A DNA stretch of 64,000 nucleotides, from NCBI GenBank assembly GCA_947504115.1, contig CANNGH010000002.1, positions 248,001 through 312,000 on the forward strand. The letters run 5' to 3'. The position numbers and the translations under genes were made by a program. Numbering within the stretch: position 1 is the stretch's first letter; the number at the start of each line of letters is the position of its first letter. The DNA is from an uncultured Sedimentitalea sp. GTDB taxonomy: Bacteria > Pseudomonadota > Alphaproteobacteria > Rhodobacterales > Rhodobacteraceae. Below, one piece after another: positions 45,663 through 55,210 of the stretch. The notes beneath the pieces are model-generated. The model worked only from the letters and a program-made list of their open reading frames with translations. It was not told the origin of the DNA and did not search any database.

Positions 45663-47933
45663 ATGCATGCTTGGTACTTTACCTTTGAATTTCCTCCGGA
45701 TTTCGGTGGCGGGCTCAGTTCATACATGCGGATTGTGACTGAAGCGTACGCAGCTCGGCCAGGTTCATCGCTGGTGGTTTTCGCGCTTTCGCGCAGCCAA
45801 TCCGGCCTTGTCGCGCGCCGTTATCTGCATGACAATGTCCAACTGGTGACGATCAATCCTAACCGCTCTCATGAGCGCGATTCCATCGGTTACTGGGTCA
45901 ACGTCTCACGACTTTTTGAGCGGTTCGCAGATCTACTCATGACTCAGCTGAACATGGGAACGCTCAACCTTGCGCGGCCCGATTATGTCGAATTTGCCGA
46001 TGGCTTCGCAATCGGTGCGCTAACGATTCAGCAGAAACTCTGCCTCAATTCGTGTCTGCAAGATGTCCCGATTCTCGTCACCGCCCATACGCCTACTTAT
46101 CTGATCGACCGCTTCAATCAAATTCCGACCTATCGTCTTCCGAATTACTGGACGGGGCAACTGGAACTGCAGGCGTTAAGCGGTGCAGATCTTGTTATCG
46201 GCTGTTCGCAGGCAATACTTGATCTGGTCGGCGGCGAGCTTGCGCGTAACGGGGCCCGGTTGCGGCGCAGCGCTGTTTTGCACAATCCATTTATCATGCC
46301 GAAAGCGAAGCTAGAGGAAACGCCAACTCATCCCGATCATTTCTATATGGCTTCCCGGTTGACCCATTGGAAAGGCGTCGAGACCGCGATTAAAGCGTTC
46401 GAGATTATTTGGAGGGAAGGTGTCGAGGTGCCCTTCCACATCTACGGTGATGACACATATTTCACCGTGACTGACACCGATTATTCCACCTACATTGAGA
46501 AGCGGTACAAGAAATATATAGAGCAGGGATTGCTCCGGATCATGGGCAAGCGGCCTCGCCGGGAAATCGCTGAGAACGCCAGAGCAGCTTATGCGCAAGT
46601 GCATCCTTCGCATTTCGACAATTTTCCCTATAGCGTGCTCGAGGCGATGAGCGAAGGCACCATCTGTATTGCAGGAATAAACGGTGGTATTCGGGAACTT
46701 GCGCGAGATGGAGAGGATATGTTCCTGACCAACGTGCTAGATGCGGAAGCTTTCGCGACGGTGTTGCGCAAGGCTATGGCACTGTCCGAAGACGAGCGCG
46801 CGAAGATGCGCAGAAGCGCCTACGAGAGAGTTCGCGAGCAATGCGATCCTGGGGCATTCTTCCGAAAGAAGGAAGCATTGGTCGCCGAGATTGCTGTGGA
46901 GAAGCTAACCCACCCCCCATCGTTCCCTTTCCTATCGCCGCCAAAAGCAGATTGTATCATGCCGGCTCCTACCGAGCCGCTAAAAAAGCCCGCGGCTGGT
47001 CATGATAGCGCCACTCTGGGCCGGTTTTCGCGCTCTCTCATCAAGATAGTGGACAGGTCTCGCAACGCGAATCAAGCGTCTCGACGAAAGCGTCGCTTCG
47101 AAAATGCTTTTCAGCGGTCTAAGACAGTGCGAAGCGGACCCGAACTTTCAATTGTCGTTCCCTATTTCAACATGGGCGCCTTCATTGACGAAACCATCGA
47201 CAGCATCACCAAGAGCACGTTTGTGAATTATGAGATCGTGCTGATCGACGATGGATCGACCGATGCAAATTCGCAGGAGAAGCTGACTACGCTCCACGCG
47301 GCGCACGGGCTGAGCACAGAGACATTACGGATCCTGTCGATACCCAATGGCGGCGTCGCTAACGCACGCAATACTGGAGTGCGGAAGTCACGTGCGCCCT
47401 TCGTTTCGCTGCTCGATGCTGATGATTTGATCGGCCCCCGCTATTATGAAAAGGCGATTCGCATTCTCAAGGCTTACGACAACGTCTCGTTCTGCGGTGC
47501 GTGGATCGAGGATTACAACGCGCATGGCCGGATTCGGAACTGGGCGACCTGGAATGCCGAACCGCCGATTCAGCTCATTATGAACCAGACGAACTGCCAA
47601 TCTCTAGTCTACAAACGATCCGCCTTCGAGCGCGATGGCTGGCACGACCCGGATCTGCGCATGTTTCTGGATGACTGGGAAGGTGTGATTTCTCTGCTTG
47701 CGGGAGGACATCGCGGCGTGATGATCCCCGAGGCGCTGTTCGAATATCGCATCCGCCCAGACTCGATCTTCCGCTCGACCGGCGGTTTGTGGGACATCAA
47801 CTACGAAAAGATCACCCAAAAGCACCATAAACTCTATAACGAATGGGGTGCCGATCTTGCAGCTTTCATGAATGCAAATGGACCGAATAACTTCTACCAC
47901 ATCGCGGGTAAGGAAAGCAGCCTGCGCAAATAA
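45663..47933 (+). CDS. Two-domain glycosyltransferase (GT4 + GT2)
   Basis: The 756-aa protein is a fusion. Residues ~1-420 form a GT-B fold GT4 enzyme: FEFPPDFGGGLSSYMRIV (glycine-rich N-terminal loop), GCSQAILDLVGGEL, MASRLTHWKGVETAIKAFEI and the E-x7-E-like HPSHFDNFPYSVLEAMSEGT. Residues ~485-756 form a GT-A fold GT2 enzyme: LSIVVPYFNMGAFIDETIDS, VLIDDGSTD and DADDLIG (DxD). It probably adds two sugars in turn to a surface glycan. No membrane segment was seen. First cargo gene after the integrase. Confidence 0.88.
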   Translation: MHAWYFTFEFPPDFGGGLSSYMRIVTEAYAARPGSSLVVFALSRSQSGLVARRYLHDNVQLVTINPNRSHERDSIGYWVNVSRLFERFADLLMTQLNMGTLNLARPDYVEFADGFAIGALTIQQKLCLNSCLQDVPILVTAHTPTYLIDRFNQIPTYRLPNYWTGQLELQALSGADLVIGCSQAILDLVGGELARNGARLRRSAVLHNPFIMPKAKLEETPTHPDHFYMASRLTHWKGVETAIKAFEIIWREGVEVPFHIYGDDTYFTVTDTDYSTYIEKRYKKYIEQGLLRIMGKRPRREIAENARAAYAQVHPSHFDNFPYSVLEAMSEGTICIAGINGGIRELARDGEDMFLTNVLDAEAFATVLRKAMALSEDERAKMRRSAYERVREQCDPGAFFRKKEALVAEIAVEKLTHPPSFPFLSPPKADCIMPAPTEPLKKPAAGHDSATLGRFSRSLIKIVDRSRNANQASRRKRRFENAFQRSKTVRSGPELSIVVPYFNMGAFIDETIDSITKSTFVNYEIVLIDDGSTDANSQEKLTTLHAAHGLSTETLRILSIPNGGVANARNTGVRKSRAPFVSLLDADDLIGPRYYEKAIRILKAYDNVSFCGAWIEDYNAHGRIRNWATWNAEPPIQLIMNQTNCQSLVYKRSAFERDGWHDPDLRMFLDDWEGVISLLAGGHRGVMIPEALFEYRIRPDSIFRSTGGLWDINYEKITQKHHKLYNEWGADLAAFMNANGPNNFYHIAGKESSLRK

Positions 47934-47996
47934 TCGTGCGTTCCATATTGTGAGTGCGAGCAAAACGATGAATCAAATGAAGCGAGACTGGATGTA

Positions 47997-49136
47997 ATGC
48001 TTGAAGTAATTGAGAGTATCGAGATCGACCCCGAAAACCGAGACTTCGTTTCTTTGACGCGAGCCGAACGCATCCACGATTTCGGCTTCGAAATCAGCAA
48101 GGGGCTACGGGTCAGTTTCGAGCCGAACGTCGGTGGGAAAGTTGCGCTGTCTGCGGTAAATCCAGAAATCAGTGCACCGCATTATCGGATTCGCCCGATC
48201 AAGATGGGCGCGGCAAACTGGTATTCGATGGAATACGACATCGCGGGAAAGCATCTAGATAATATTGGGCAGATCGTGCCTACGCTCGATGCAGCCAGTC
48301 CACAATCTGTCACGCTTTTCGCCCTGCTGCGCATCTTCTACAAAGATGGGCGTAGCGAAGACGTCAGCTCACTTCAGGTCGAGTTGCGCCGCAATCGCAT
48401 GGCCCAAGCTTTCCCCATCTCCTTGCGCGATCTGCCGACCCTTGCGCACGGAGAGATCACGACAGCACGGCTGATATTTTTCATCGAAGCCCGCGATGTG
48501 GTGCTCGATGTTTACGGACTAACCGTCACCTCTGTCCGAACCGCGAAAGCACACTACGGTCTTGAGCAGGTCAGACGAATGCGTGGAGTCCATGCGGCGA
48601 GCCCATCACCTTCGCTTAAGCGGCAGCGACTGGATGTGGACGCCGAGGCACTCTGGACAGGAGAAACATCGGAACATCGCCCGATCACGCCCGAAGTGTT
48701 TCTCGACTTTCAGCCCGGCGAGGGCCGACGCATGACCGTGGCCCGACAAGGCGGGATGCTCGCGGTCGATTTCAGCGAAACGGCCAGCGGCGACTGGCGC
48801 AATCTAGAGTTTCGTTTTGAGGATGTACATAATACTGGGTCTATCACTGTGCTGCTGTACGCAAAAGGGAAGACCGGAGCAGGAAAGCCGCTTGAAGCCG
48901 GCTTGGTACTGCGCGAGTATGACGAGGATATGGTGTGGGAGGATACATCAATTCCTGTGACGCTGACGCTGTTAGCAGAAGAGGGGGGCCAGTTGCGCCG
49001 GATCGACCTGTCGCCGCTGTTGAGCGACAAGCGGAACGTTCATTGCTTCGGCATCATGATGTTCCTGCCGCCTGAGACGGAGGTCCTGCAAATCGAGGAA
49101 ATGGATGCCTTCGTGTTTGACCGTGAAATTGTGTGA
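47997..49136 (+). CDS. Uncharacterised 379-aa protein of the glycan cargo
   Basis: No family recognised. It starts MLEVIESIEIDPENRDFVSL and contains mixed beta-rich stretches in two similar-looking halves, each including a dense strand pattern (NWYSMEYDIAGKHLDNIG; DWRNLEFRFEDVHNTGSITV), like carbohydrate-binding beta sandwiches. No signal peptide or membrane helix. It follows the glycosyltransferase by 63 bp and precedes a sulfotransferase, so a role in surface-glycan modification is inferred. Confidence 0.6.
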   Translation: MLEVIESIEIDPENRDFVSLTRAERIHDFGFEISKGLRVSFEPNVGGKVALSAVNPEISAPHYRIRPIKMGAANWYSMEYDIAGKHLDNIGQIVPTLDAASPQSVTLFALLRIFYKDGRSEDVSSLQVELRRNRMAQAFPISLRDLPTLAHGEITTARLIFFIEARDVVLDVYGLTVTSVRTAKAHYGLEQVRRMRGVHAASPSPSLKRQRLDVDAEALWTGETSEHRPITPEVFLDFQPGEGRRMTVARQGGMLAVDFSETASGDWRNLEFRFEDVHNTGSITVLLYAKGKTGAGKPLEAGLVLREYDEDMVWEDTSIPVTLTLLAEEGGQLRRIDLSPLLSDKRNVHCFGIMMFLPPETEVLQIEEMDAFVFDREIV

Positions 49137-49231
49137 TAGATCCCGACTTACCGAGCGATAGTTTGTGCTTGCTCCGCTGATATAGGCAGCAGACCAGAAG
49201 ACAGATCGCTCTAACCATAGTGGCCAATAAA

Positions 49232-49927
49232 ATGTCTAATCGCGCTCACCGCTTTGATTCACGCTATCCCCACCTAAAAGGCTGTATCTTCATCGTTACT
49301 TACGGTAGGTCCGGCTCTACTCTTTTACAGACAATTTTACAGAGCATTCCCGGCGCGCATCTCTGCGGTGAAAACGACAATGTGATATTACAAATTTGGA
49401 ACGCTGTGCGCAAAGTAAAGGGGGCAAAATCAGCCTGGGGAGACAAGGGAGGCGACCATCCGTCAAACCCTTGGTATGGAACAAAATATTTTCGTCCTAT
49501 GCATTTTGCGGACCGGATGGTAGACGCTTTCGTCGACGATGTTTTAAGACCTCCACCGACAGCTAGGTGGATCGGGTTTAAAGAAATTCGCTACGATGAG
49601 TTTGGGGATGATTTGCCATCCGTACTGAACTTTATGTCGCAAAGCTTTAAAAATGCTAAGTTCGTTTTTAACACGAGAGATGCAGATGCAGTATCTCGTT
49701 CAGGCTGGTGGCGCCAGCATGATCCCAATGAAGTTAAGCGTATGGTTTTTGAACAGGACGCACGATTCGCAAGTTATGCGAGTCAACATCGCACAAACAC
49801 CTTTTCTGCTAGTTACGAAGAAGTTTCTACTGATCCCTATTCGCTGGAGCAATTATTTCATATGCTAGGTGAAGATTTTAATGCAAAAATAATAGGCGAT
49901 ATATTGACTGTCCGCTTATCACACTAG
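49232..49927 (+). CDS. Sulfotransferase-like protein
   Basis: Residues ~20-35 (CIFIVTYGRSGSTLLQTILQ) match the 5'-phosphosulfate loop of PAPS-dependent sulfotransferases; the 3'-phosphate region is seen in KFVFNTRDADAVSRSGWWRQ. About 230 aa, near the family minimum. The gene is markedly AT-richer than the neighbours, a sign of recent transfer. ATG at 49232 is preferred to the GTG at 49220; neither has a good ribosome binding site. The ORF ends 40 bp before an IS end, so the C-terminus appears complete. Confidence 0.72.
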   Translation: MSNRAHRFDSRYPHLKGCIFIVTYGRSGSTLLQTILQSIPGAHLCGENDNVILQIWNAVRKVKGAKSAWGDKGGDHPSNPWYGTKYFRPMHFADRMVDAFVDDVLRPPPTARWIGFKEIRYDEFGDDLPSVLNFMSQSFKNAKFVFNTRDADAVSRSGWWRQHDPNEVKRMVFEQDARFASYASQHRTNTFSASYEEVSTDPYSLEQLFHMLGEDFNAKIIGDILTVRLSH

Positions 49928-49966
49928 AAGCACGAAAACACATAATTGCGCATGACATGCTATAAT

Positions 49967-51475
49967 AGTCCGTCCTGAACAACGGCCTCACGCAGCCATT
50001 TTGCCGATCTGGTTCGGCTGGGTGGACGTCGCTTTCACAACCATGATTATGCAAAGTCGGGTGATGAGCCAGATCAACTGACAAAAAGCAGTCCTCAGGT
50101 GCCTGAGGATCATGCGGATGTTGTGACCGCATCCGCAGAGCACGGCGAAGAGGGCATCTCCGGCGGTTCCTTTCAGGGGGCTTCTGGTCAGGCGACCGTC
50201 GTTCTTCCTATGGCCGATCATTGGCTCGATAGCGCTGCGTCGTCGCAAGAGCCTGGCGATCGTCCGGGTGACACCACGCCGGGCGCCGCTGATGAAGACC
50301 TTCACGTTATCGACGCCGTGGCCTCGATACCCTCGATCCACAAAGGCCATGTCTGGCCGCTGATCGGTCAGGATTTCGACCTGTTCAAGCGCCTCGGCCA
50401 GCGTATGGCCATCGTAAGGGTTGCCGGGCAGCGCCCGCATCCCGACGACAAAGCCGCCCCTGTTGGTCGTGGCCACGCTGACTTTGGTGCCGAACTCGTA
50501 ACGCTTGTGCGCCTTGCCCTTGGATATGCAGTCCACCGCCGGTTCATGCAGGCTGTAGAGCTTTTTCTTGTCTTTGACCTTTTGCGCCAGCAGCCGGTGG
50601 GTCAGAGCGATCATCTCCAGAATACGCATCCTCAGCGCGCCCTCTGGAATCTTGTCCAACTGCCGCTCGATGTCGCGCAGCACGCGCCCGGTGTAGCCCT
50701 TGAGCCTGCGCAGCGCTTTGCGCATCCGCTTGAATTGACGCGCATGGGCGTAACGGCCGATCTGACCAGCCAGCCGAGGCCCCAGACGGTTGTAGTTCTG
50801 GCGCAGGCTCAGCCCGGCCTCGCGGGCCAACCGGACCAGTTTGCGCCGCGCTGTTTCATAAAGCCGGGCGTCCGTCGGATGGGCAATGTTCTTCTCCATC
50901 ACGGTGGTATCGATAGTGACCCGCTTGAGATCATTGCCCTTTACCACCCCGGCGCGTTCACCGGCCTTGATCGTCTCGGTCAGCAGCCACTCCACACCTT
51001 CCTCACCGATCCGGTTGCGCCAGCGTGTCAGGGAGGACGGGTCAATCGGCAGACGATGCTGAAAGAACCTCTCGCCGCAGAAGTGCTGCCAATAAGGGTT
51101 CTCGGCCCATCGCGCCACGACGGCCTCATCGGAAAGGGCAAAAGCGTGCTGAAGATACAGCAGCCCCGCCACCAGCCGCGACGGCGTCGCCGGGCGACCG
51201 GTATGGGACGGAAAGAAACCACCCCATTCTCGATCGAAGACCTCCCAGTCAATCAGCTCAGCGAGCTTCACCAATTCGTGGCGCATGTCGATCATCTCGA
51301 CCAATCGGGCGCGGAAGAGATCATTCTGTTCCGAGGGTGGCGTTCTGGGCTTCATATCACGGCTCGAATTTGCAGGGTTTCTATTGCCAGAATACAAAAC
51401 CTTGCAAGTCTTGCCCAGAAAAATCGGCGCTTTATCTCGATAAATCAGATGGATAAGAGTTGTTCAGAGTGAACT
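49967..51475 (-). mobile_element. IS5/IS1182-type insertion sequence
   Basis: A 1.5-kb element bounded by inverted ends sharing CTGAACAAC (AGTCCGTCCTGAACAAC at left, reversed AGTTCACTCTGAACAAC at right, 12 of 17 identical). It contains one intact transposase gene. Short AAT flanks could be a target duplication. The sequence to its right (LKVLALDIEQFDD) is the tail of a gene it appears to have cut. Confidence 0.72.
49988..51355 (-). CDS. IS5/IS1182-family transposase
   Basis: The 455-aa DDE transposase starts MKPRTPPSEQNDLFRARLVE at 51355; the 14 residues upstream in the track have no support. It has the IS5-type N-terminal region (LIDWEVFDREWGGFFPSHTG), VTIDTTVMEKNIAHP with the first Asp, a central helical part, and DMAFVDRGYRGHGVDNVKV with the second Asp, followed by RSAIEPMIGHRKNDGRL with the catalytic Glu. 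It appears intact. Confidence 0.88.
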   Translation of the reverse strand: MKPRTPPSEQNDLFRARLVEMIDMRHELVKLAELIDWEVFDREWGGFFPSHTGRPATPSRLVAGLLYLQHAFALSDEAVVARWAENPYWQHFCGERFFQHRLPIDPSSLTRWRNRIGEEGVEWLLTETIKAGERAGVVKGNDLKRVTIDTTVMEKNIAHPTDARLYETARRKLVRLAREAGLSLRQNYNRLGPRLAGQIGRYAHARQFKRMRKALRRLKGYTGRVLRDIERQLDKIPEGALRMRILEMIALTHRLLAQKVKDKKKLYSLHEPAVDCISKGKAHKRYEFGTKVSVATTNRGGFVVGMRALPGNPYDGHTLAEALEQVEILTDQRPDMAFVDRGYRGHGVDNVKVFISGARRGVTRTIARLLRRRSAIEPMIGHRKNDGRLTRSPLKGTAGDALFAVLCGCGHNIRMILRHLRTAFCQLIWLITRLCIIMVVKATSTQPNQIGKMAA

Positions 51476-51477
51476 AA

Positions 51478-51570
51478 TTAAAGGTCCTGGCATTAGACAT
51501 CGAGCAGTTTGATGACCAAGATGCGGTGATATTGTATTTCAGTGATCTACCAGATGCTAGACCCACCTAA
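51478..51570 (+). pseudogene. C-terminal stub of a gene cut by the IS
   Basis: Right after the IS end, LKVLALDIEQFDDQDAVILY and FSDLPDARPT follow to a stop at 51570. The composition looks protein-like and AT-rich like the sulfotransferase. No matching upstream part was found, so the rest was lost or lies elsewhere. Confidence 0.3.
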
Positions 51571-52268
51571 CTATTGAGACTCACTTCGCGGTATATATAC
51601 CTTTCACCACTCATAAGCCTGCATTCTTTGAGAAACTCAATAGTATCATGAACAGGCATTGTTGACAGCGCCTCAGGCGGAAAATCCCACCACTGGCTGG
51701 CAAGAAGTTCTTCAATGATGCTTTCATCAAAACGCGGACGGATTACTCGGGCTGGATTTCCACCGACAATCGTATATGGTTCAACGTCGTGAACGACAAC
51801 TGAACCAAAAGCCACTACCGCTCCGTGTCCGATGTTCAGCCCAGCCTTCAGCGTTGTATTGCGCCCAACCCATACATCATGACCGATGGTTACTGGGCCA
51901 TAACTTTGATTAGCGTGACGCGGGTTCGTTACGTCTGGGTCGAAAGCATGGTCACGCGAATAGAAAAATGGGCTGGTGGATGCCCAGTACAGTGGGTGTT
52001 TTCCATCAGCAACTTCAAGTCCTGCCGCGAGGCTGCAGAACCGACCAGTTGACATTTTTAATAGCGTGGGATTGCCAGTAACACTATAGCTGTATGCCCC
52101 CAAGTTCAAAAGCCAGTTCCCTGGTTGTCGCGCTCCTTCTCCGGTCAGCAAGTGACGGGCAGCATTCACAACCTGGCCGGCTTTATACGGAGCACCCCTG
52201 CCGAAGCGGGTGATCCTAGCCTCGATAAGAGAGTCCTCGATGGGTGCAGTCAGTTCTATAGTGGGCAT
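51567..52268 (-). CDS. Hexapeptide-repeat acyltransferase (CatB/Vat-like)
   Basis: The ~233-aa protein (MPTIELTAPIEDSLIEARIT) has left-handed beta-helix hexapeptide repeats: VTIGHDVWVGRNTTLKAGLN, IGHGAVVAFGSVVVHDVEPY and VGGNPARVIRPRF. The loop HPLYWASTSPFFYSRDHAF contains a likely catalytic His. Such enzymes O-acetylate sugars or antibiotics. With the neighbours, glycan acylation is plausible. Start at 52268; the longer track ORF runs into the IS256 copy. Its upstream region is now IS DNA, so its promoter may have changed. Confidence 0.85.
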   Translation of the reverse strand: MPTIELTAPIEDSLIEARITRFGRGAPYKAGQVVNAARHLLTGEGARQPGNWLLNLGAYSYSVTGNPTLLKMSTGRFCSLAAGLEVADGKHPLYWASTSPFFYSRDHAFDPDVTNPRHANQSYGPVTIGHDVWVGRNTTLKAGLNIGHGAVVAFGSVVVHDVEPYTIVGGNPARVIRPRFDESIIEELLASQWWDFPPEALSTMPVHDTIEFLKECRLMSGERYIYREVSLNS

Positions 52269-52293
52269 AGCGAGCTCTTCTTGAGATATAGCT

Positions 52294-52379
52294 GAAAGTT
52301 GGTGATGGCCCCTGAGGGGCGGCATATCATGGCCGTGTTCACGCGCCGTCAATTCTCCGAAGAGAAAGGGATATGCCAC
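52294..52379 (+). repeat. Left end of the second IS256-type element
   Basis: GAAAGTTGGTGATGGCCCCT and following bases up to the transposase ATG; nearly identical to 41624-41703. Confidence 0.7.
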
Positions 52380-53336
52380 ATGACTAAGACTACCATCACG
52401 CCATTGCCTGATCCATCGGGATTTTCGCCCGACCCGCTGACGGACATCCTGCGCTCCGGCGCGCGTTGCGCCTGATCGAGCAGGCGGTAGAAGCGGAACT
52501 GTCCACTCTGCTTGCCGCCCATGCCGATGACAAGACCGAAGATGGCCGGTCCCGCGTCGTGCGCCACGGCTATCTGCCGGAGCGCGAGGTGATGACCGGG
52601 ATCGGTCCGTTGCCCGTGCAGGTGCCCAAGGTTCGCGACCGGGCCGCCGGGGTCGAGAAGGTGCGGTTCACGTCATCGATCCTGCCGCCCTACCTGCGCA
52701 AGGCGAAGTCGGTCGAGGAATTGCTGCCCTGGCTTTATCTCAAGGGCATTTCCAGCGGCGATTTCCAGGAGGCGCTCACGGCGCTGCTGGAGCCGAACGC
52801 GGCGGGGATGTCCTCGACCACCATCTCGCGGCTCAAGGCGGCATGGTGGAACGAATATGACCGCTGGCAGCGCCGTGACCTCGGGGCCCGGCGAATCGTC
52901 TACATCTGGGCCGACGGGGTTTATTTCCAGCCGCGCATGGACAAGGGGAAAACAGTGCGTTCTGGTCCTGACCGGTGCCGACGAATTGGGCCACAAGGAA
53001 GTGTTGGGCCTCACCGACGGCTATCGCGAGAGCACGCAGAGCTGGCGCGAGTTGCTGATGGATCTCAAGCGCCGCGGCCTCACTCGCGCCCCGGAGCTGG
53101 CCATTGGCGACGGCGCCCTGGGGTTCTGGGCCGCTCTGCGCGAGGTCTTCGGCAGCACGCGCGAGCAACGATGCTGGGTCCACAAGACCGGCAACGTGCT
53201 CAACGCGATGCCGAAATCCGTGCCGATGCTCCTTTGGGCGCTGATGGCATCGGGCCAAATCCAGATGCGAAAGGTTGATGGCTGGGAAACCTTGGCTCAG
53301 CCCATCGCTCCGATCAGTCTTGACCTCGCGGCTTGA
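52380..53336 (+). pseudogene. IS256-family transposase with two frameshifts and a deletion
   Basis: ATG at 52380 gives MTKTTITPLPDPSGFSPDPL and a first frame break near 52465; the second frame reads LIEQAVEAELSTLLAAHADD, VQVPKVRDRAAGVEKVRF and RRIVYIWADGVYFQPRMDKG; a second break near 52951 (a GGGGAAAA run) leads into LVLTGADELGHKEVLGLTDG and AIGDGALGFWAALREVFG. After NVLNAMPKSV about 100 residues are missing before the usual IS256 C-terminus MRKVDGWETLAQPI. The element is dead. Confidence 0.8.
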
Positions 53337-53634
53337 TCAGGCCCAAATCACCATGCTCGGAGGACGCCGCCGGACAATTTCCACCAGATTCGAGACACGA
53401 CCCCACCTTGTCGATAGGAACAGTATGGGGTATTAACTCGCACCGAACGCGCAAGATGTGCGGCAAGACTCTGAGCCACATCCGCTAATAGACAGTTTGC
53501 AGCGTCATGCCGCACTTCATCCGTCCGGCACCCGATTGCCCCGCCTTCACAGGGTGGGAATATGTCTGATCAAGCGACTCGGACCAGAACTGATTATCTC
53601 CTGGCCGCTTGGGGCCGCTGGGTTGGCGATCTAG

Positions 53635-54470
53635 GGGCTGTTGACGTTCATCTGATTTGAATGATTGTTGCCGCAATGTAGACGAAGGCTTTGAAGCTCT
53701 GGCCTGTCTTGCAGGAGCGCATGGCTATCCCTCTGTTTTCCTTCAACTTGCCGAAGTAGTTTTCGATCAGATGCCGCCACTTGTAGGTTTCTTTGTCGAA
53801 CTCCGCCGGTAACTTACGATTGGATTTCGGCGGTATGACCGGCGTGATGCCGCGATCCAGAAGGGCGTTGCGCAGCCAGTCGGCGTCGAAGGCTTTGTCG
53901 GCCAGCAGATGCCCAGCGGACAGGTCGCAGATCAGCGTATCGGTCTCGCGCAGGTCATGGGCTTGCCCTGGCATCAGGCAGAAATCGACGAGGTTGCCGA
54001 GCGCATCTGTCAGCGCCAGTATCTTCGTTGTTATGCCCCCGCGAGAGCGCCCGATGGCCTGGCAAAGAGTCCCCCTTTTGAGCCTTGACCCGAACGATGA
54101 ACCTTGACGATGGTGCCGTCGATCATCGCGTACTCGAGGTCCGCATCCGAGGATAATGCTTTGAACATAAGGTGGAAAGTGTCCGCCTTGACCCACCTGC
54201 GGAACCGCTTGAACACCGGATTCCATTTACCAAATTCAACCGGTAGTTCGCGCCATTGCGCCCCGGTGCGGACAATCCAAAGGACCGCTTCCAAAAACAG
54301 GCGGGGATCGCGCCCAGTCTGCCCTGGATCAGTGGATTTACCGAGACAATACGGCTCGATGATTGTCCATTGCGCATCTGTCAAAACTCTTCGGGTCAAG
54401 GCTGCTCTCCTCTGTTTGCAACCTTGAATCAGAAGTTAGGTGATTTGGGAATCCTGAACGTCAACAGCCC
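53635..54470 (-). mobile_element. IS5-family (IS427-type) insertion sequence
   Basis: 836-bp element with perfect 16-bp terminal inverted repeats (GGGCTGTTGACGTTCA and its reverse) and flanking CTAG on both sides (53631-53634 and 54471-54474), consistent with a 4-bp target duplication. It carries one transposase in two overlapping frames. It looks complete and recent. Confidence 0.92.
53648..54399 (-). CDS. IS5-family transposase (two frames, programmed frameshift)
   Basis: The first frame (54399 to 54031) encodes MTRRVLTDAQWTIIEPYCLG and MIDGTIVKVHRSGQGSKGGL, with the first catalytic Asp. The second (to 53648) encodes TKILALTDALGNLVDFCLMP, LLADKAFDADWLRNALLDRG with the second Asp, and HLIENYFGKLKENRGIAMR with the Glu. 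The frames overlap near CAAAAGGGGGACTC, a slippery site typical of two-frame IS5 elements, so the full enzyme is probably made by -1 frameshifting. Confidence 0.85.
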
Positions 54471-54679
54471 CTAGTTGATCAGGACGCCAGCGCCGAAGTA
54501 ACGATGCTGATCCTCAGCGCGACCGAACGCGTCCAGCCGGGACGCGCAGCGAGGAAGAGATCGCTCCCACGGTTGCGGCCAAGACCGCGCACACCATTTC
54601 GATCCTTCCACCCCTGAACGCCAACATGCGGCGCCCACGCAGCGACCGCGGAGAGAATCGAAGAGCCCGGCACGCATGA

Positions 54680-55009
54680 CGAACCGCAGAAAGATCAGCC
54701 CTTGACCAAGGCGATTAGAGAATGTCTTGGGACACTATCGCGACTGCCAAAATACTCCGGCCATGCGCACCAATCCGAACTACAAGCCCATCAACATATA
54801 GGTCTCGATGCGCATCCGCATACAGCATGTTACCTTTGGTCTTGCGCCTACTCTGTTGATGCGCTAACTTTCGGCTAAGGCCAAGGAGATTCGGCCCCAG
54901 TCGCGCAAGATGTGGCGACGGCAAATTGCACCCCGAGCGGGGGCAATAGAGCCGTGCACATTATTTTGCCCGACCTCTTTTGCTCTCGCTCAAACCAGAG
55001 GGCTAAAAG
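54680..55009. other. Gene-free stretch before the replication module
   Basis: 330 bp without a supported gene. A minus-strand run (54924-54715) has no ribosome binding site. The promoter of the alpA operon should lie at the right end. Confidence 0.4.
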
Positions 55010-55207
55010 ATGAAAGAGCAAAAACCCACAACGATCCTGCGCCTGCCGTCGGTGCTGCAAATTACCGGGCTGTCGCGCAGCACCATTTACGCGATGATGG
55101 CCGAGGGCATCTTTCCCAAGCCAATCAAGCTGGGCAAGCGTGCCGTCGGATGGAAGGATACCGACGTGGCAGCATGGGTCGATGACCGTGCGCAGGGCGT
55201 CGCATAA
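55010..55207 (+). CDS. AlpA-family regulatory protein
   Basis: The 65-aa protein is a MerR-like winged HTH of the AlpA/phage P4 Vis type: ILRLPSVLQITGLSRSTIYA, MMAEGIFPKPIKLGKRAVGW and a final KDTDVAAWVDDRA. Such proteins act as excisionase and as transcription activator of integrase. Its place at the head of the replication module fits control of island excision. Confidence 0.88.
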   Translation: MKEQKPTTILRLPSVLQITGLSRSTIYAMMAEGIFPKPIKLGKRAVGWKDTDVAAWVDDRAQGVA

Positions 55208-55210
55208 TAC

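Larger units (their letters stand above)
53562..54679 (+). pseudogene. Small ORF split by the IS5 element
   Basis: Removing the IS and one CTAG copy restores a reading frame: MSDQATRTRTDYLLAAWGRW up to GDL at 53633 and, after 54474, VDQDASAEVTMLILSATERV. The protein-like reading then continues in the next frame as TRSEEEIAPTVAAKTAHTIS up to a stop at 54679, so there is a second defect near 54540. AGGGTGGGA precedes the ATG. About 90 aa; a phage-type small protein, family unknown. Confidence 0.4.

Noticed and set aside
50099-51472. 457-aa plus-strand ORF over the IS5-type transposase
   Set aside because: Antisense to an intact DDE transposase.
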